A DNA stretch of 64,000 nt, from positions 4,588,001 to 4,652,000 of the forward strand of contig NZ_CP009278.1 in NCBI RefSeq assembly GCF_000747525.1, given 5' to 3'. The notes beneath the pieces are model-generated. The model was not told the DNA's origin, did no database searches, and saw only the letters and a program-made list of their open reading frames with translations. Positions 62,533 to 64,000 of this stretch are shown here, in pieces. The first letter of the stretch is position 1, and each line of letters starts with the position of its first letter. A program made the position numbers and the translations under genes. The stretch comes from Sphingobacterium sp. ML3W (GTDB lineage Bacteria > Bacteroidota > Bacteroidia > Sphingobacteriales > Sphingobacteriaceae).

Positions 62533-63297
62533 TCACAATTTATATCCAATACCGACATTCATAAAAATGTTGTGCATACCAAAACTAATACTTTCAAAAC
62601 CAGTTTTCATAATGTTATTAAAGCCATAATCAAACTGTGCTAAAGCGAACAATTTCTTATTGATATTATAAGAAGTCCCTAAACTCGCTCCTACATCAAT
62701 GTTCCGGACACTTTTTGAAAAATCATATGCTGCCTCATCGACAATTAGCTTCTCTCCTGTTGGAACCTCACTTCGCATATAGCCATTTGTAGCCTCTCCA
62801 AAGAATTTTCTTTTGACAGCAAAAGCAATGTAAGGACCTGCTTGAACATTCCACTTCTCAGATAATTTATAAGTAGCTAAAACTGGAACTGAAAGATAAA
62901 GGTTGTGCACTTTTGTTGTAATATCACCTGTATAATAACCTCGCATATTTTCATTAGGATCATCATTCGCATTAAAAGTTGTTTTATATCCTTTAACGGT
63001 AGCATCAGCATTCATGCCCTTACCTTCAAATGTTAAACCTAAGATTACTCCCCATTTTTGATCAATTTGGTAATTTGCTCTAACTCCCAAAAGAAATGGC
63101 ACTGCAGGGGTATATTTATTAATTTTTCGAATTTCCTTTGGTAATGATAAAGGAGCAGCTCCTCCGATTTTACCACCCGCTATGATATCAATACTAAAAT
63201 TATTTCCGACAGTATCCTGCTTGACTTTTTCATCCGCTTGTGCTATCATAGTAAATGTAGAAACCACTAAAGCGATTATATAATATTTCATATTCAT
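62533..63297 (-). CDS. PorT-like outer membrane beta-barrel protein
   Basis: A 254-residue secreted protein with signal peptide (~1-21, ending MIAQADE). Alternating amphipathic strands (WGVILGLTFEGKG, WNVQAGPYIAFAVKR, NIDVGASLGTSYNI, FALAQFDYGFNNI) and the terminal YKL are those of the PorT/outer-membrane-beta-barrel family in Bacteroidota. Function unknown; probably not the type IX secretion PorT itself. ATG 63297 shares its A with the stop of the upstream gene (TAATG), so it is translationally coupled; ATG 63291 is an alternative. Confidence 0.85.
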   Translation of the reverse strand: MNMKYYIIALVVSTFTMIAQADEKVKQDTVGNNFSIDIIAGGKIGGAAPLSLPKEIRKINKYTPAVPFLLGVRANYQIDQKWGVILGLTFEGKGMNADATVKGYKTTFNANDDPNENMRGYYTGDITTKVHNLYLSVPVLATYKLSEKWNVQAGPYIAFAVKRKFFGEATNGYMRSEVPTGEKLIVDEAAYDFSKSVRNIDVGASLGTSYNINKKLFALAQFDYGFNNIMKTGFESISFGMHNIFMNVGIGYKL

Positions 63298-64000
63298 TAT
63301 TTTGTAATTACTTTTAGATCATCAATGATTAACTTACTTCCAACTGCACCTATAAAACGATCGCCATATTTACTTGAAGACATCACAATAGCAATATTAT
63401 AATCCAAGCTAGCGATAGCTACGTCATCTACTGTTGTAGAATAAATGAAAGGAATACTGAATTTTGCGAAATCATTTCCCGCTGTTGGTGCACCATTTTG
63501 AAGTTTAGCAATTGCGACAACACTTGGATCTTTAAGGATATTGTGACCAGTCAAATAATCTAATGGTTTTTTTATCGCTTTTTGCGATTCTACCAGTTCC
63601 TTTCTATTGTACAATACAGCATAAATATCACATGAATCCGTCATGTTCAAGACATTCATTTTTTCATCTGTTACAACTGCTCCAGCGGTATATTTAAAAT
63701 ACCCCTCTAACGACAAAGGAATTTTATTAAAAGGCATACCAAAACGCGTTGCAGACAATGGATCCGTTAAAACAGGACCCGTATCAAATGAGCCTATAAA
63801 TAAATTGCCTGCAGCTATAGGTTTGCCAAACATTGCTCCAAACGAACCCGTCGTTTTTGTTTCTAATAGAACTGCTTGCTCTCCTGAGTGGCTGACTTTA
63901 GTAGTTTTAGTTGGATATGCCTCGGGAGTAGGTGGAATTTGCGAAATCATTAACGTTAGTGAAAAACTAGCATTTCCAGATGCCCAATTATAAAAAGGCA
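63297..64000 (-). CDS. PCMD-domain protein, N-terminus outside window
   Basis: The frame is open from the right edge to the stop at 63297, so only the C-terminal ~234 residues are visible; the Met at 63950 is internal. The visible part begins PFYNWASGNASFSL and runs through an all-beta domain with FGAMFGKPIAAGNLFIG, which resembles the putative carbohydrate metabolism (PCMD) domain found in Bacteroidota surface lipoproteins. The end reads GSKLIIDDLKV, a frequent PCMD ending. Function unknown; it may bind or process glycans. Coupled to the PorT-like gene. Confidence 0.75.
   Translation of the reverse strand, partial: PFYNWASGNASFSLTLMISQIPPTPEAYPTKTTKVSHSGEQAVLLETKTTGSFGAMFGKPIAAGNLFIGSFDTGPVLTDPLSATRFGMPFNKIPLSLEGYFKYTAGAVVTDEKMNVLNMTDSCDIYAVLYNRKELVESQKAIKKPLDYLTGHNILKDPSVVAIAKLQNGAPTAGNDFAKFSIPFIYSTTVDDVAIASLDYNIAIVMSSSKYGDRFIGAVGSKLIIDDLKVITK

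Noticed and set aside
1..64000. tRNA, rRNA, CRISPR array, prophage or replication origin
   Set aside because: None found by eye: no cloverleaf with CCA context, no regularly spaced direct repeats, no phage or integrase genes and no DnaA-box cluster.

Overview
The window looks like a chromosomal segment of a low-GC Bacteroidota, most likely family Sphingobacteriaceae (Sphingobacterium/Pedobacter-like). The evidence is a SusC/RagA receptor with the DEVIVVGYG motif, Bacteroidota-type promoters (TTTG-N19/20-TAnnTTTG), few Shine-Dalgarno sequences, many lipoproteins and PorT/PCMD/DUF6266-type proteins, and a FadB-like protein with its domains in the order dehydrogenase then hydratase. I see no tRNA, rRNA, CRISPR array, transposase, integrase or phage gene. 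Most genes are housekeeping or secreted-enzyme genes in short operons bounded by strong hairpins.

Region 1-5.7 kb (minus strand): a truncated SusC receptor, then a GMC flavin oxidoreductase with its small Tat-lipoprotein subunit (a glucoside/gluconate-dehydrogenase-type pair), a HAD phosphatase and a DUF6266-like protein. LacI-type CG-centred sites occur before both the receptor and the dehydrogenase pair. Region 5.7-10.5 kb (plus): FAH-family hydrolase, M23 peptidase, Bcp peroxiredoxin and glycyl-tRNA synthetase, preceded by a 126-bp nested inverted repeat. Region 10.6-20.5 kb (minus): an AraC regulator, M64 peptidase and lipoprotein operon; a TlpA-like lipoprotein without its redox cysteines; and two secreted alpha-L-fucosidases (GH95 and GH29).

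Region 20.7-28.8 kb: catalase, a MetZ-type sulfhydrylase, thiol peroxidase, a FadL-like porin paired with an SGNH lipoprotein, OsmC and a DUF2157-like membrane protein. Region 28.9-38.1 kb: uvrA, mutL, an active rhomboid followed by an apparently dead rhomboid, a membrane-anchored EEP-domain protein and a convergent S41 protease whose stop codon overlaps the neighbour's. Region 38.2-44.5 kb: a hypothetical protein, fumC with a lipoprotein, an MFS exporter, a DUF3127 protein with an SSB-like acidic tail, and an overlapping THUMP methyltransferase/HD hydrolase pair.

Region 44.7-54.6 kb: a secreted glycerophosphodiesterase and a secreted EEP phosphodiesterase that share a stem-loop leader, a DUF4197 protein, pepT, a nitroreductase, an ECF sigma factor with a membrane anti-sigma/TonB-C-like partner, putP and a YeiH-type exporter. 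Region 54.7-61.2 kb (minus): a beta-oxidation cluster (MarR regulator, bifunctional FadB-like, thiolase, acyl-CoA dehydrogenase) with a promoter/operator arrangement that suggests MarR autoregulation. Region 61.4-64 kb: a 2-oxoglutarate/Fe(II) oxygenase-family gene, then a minus-strand PCMD protein (5' end outside the window) coupled to a PorT-like barrel protein.

No single dramatic new system is evident. The most interesting signals are cis-elements: the shared phosphodiesterase leader, the LacI-like sites tying the SusC gene to the dehydrogenase operon, the nested inverted repeat at 5.7-5.9 kb and the paired palindromes of the fatty-acid cluster. Next in interest are proteins that keep a fold but lose its catalytic residues.
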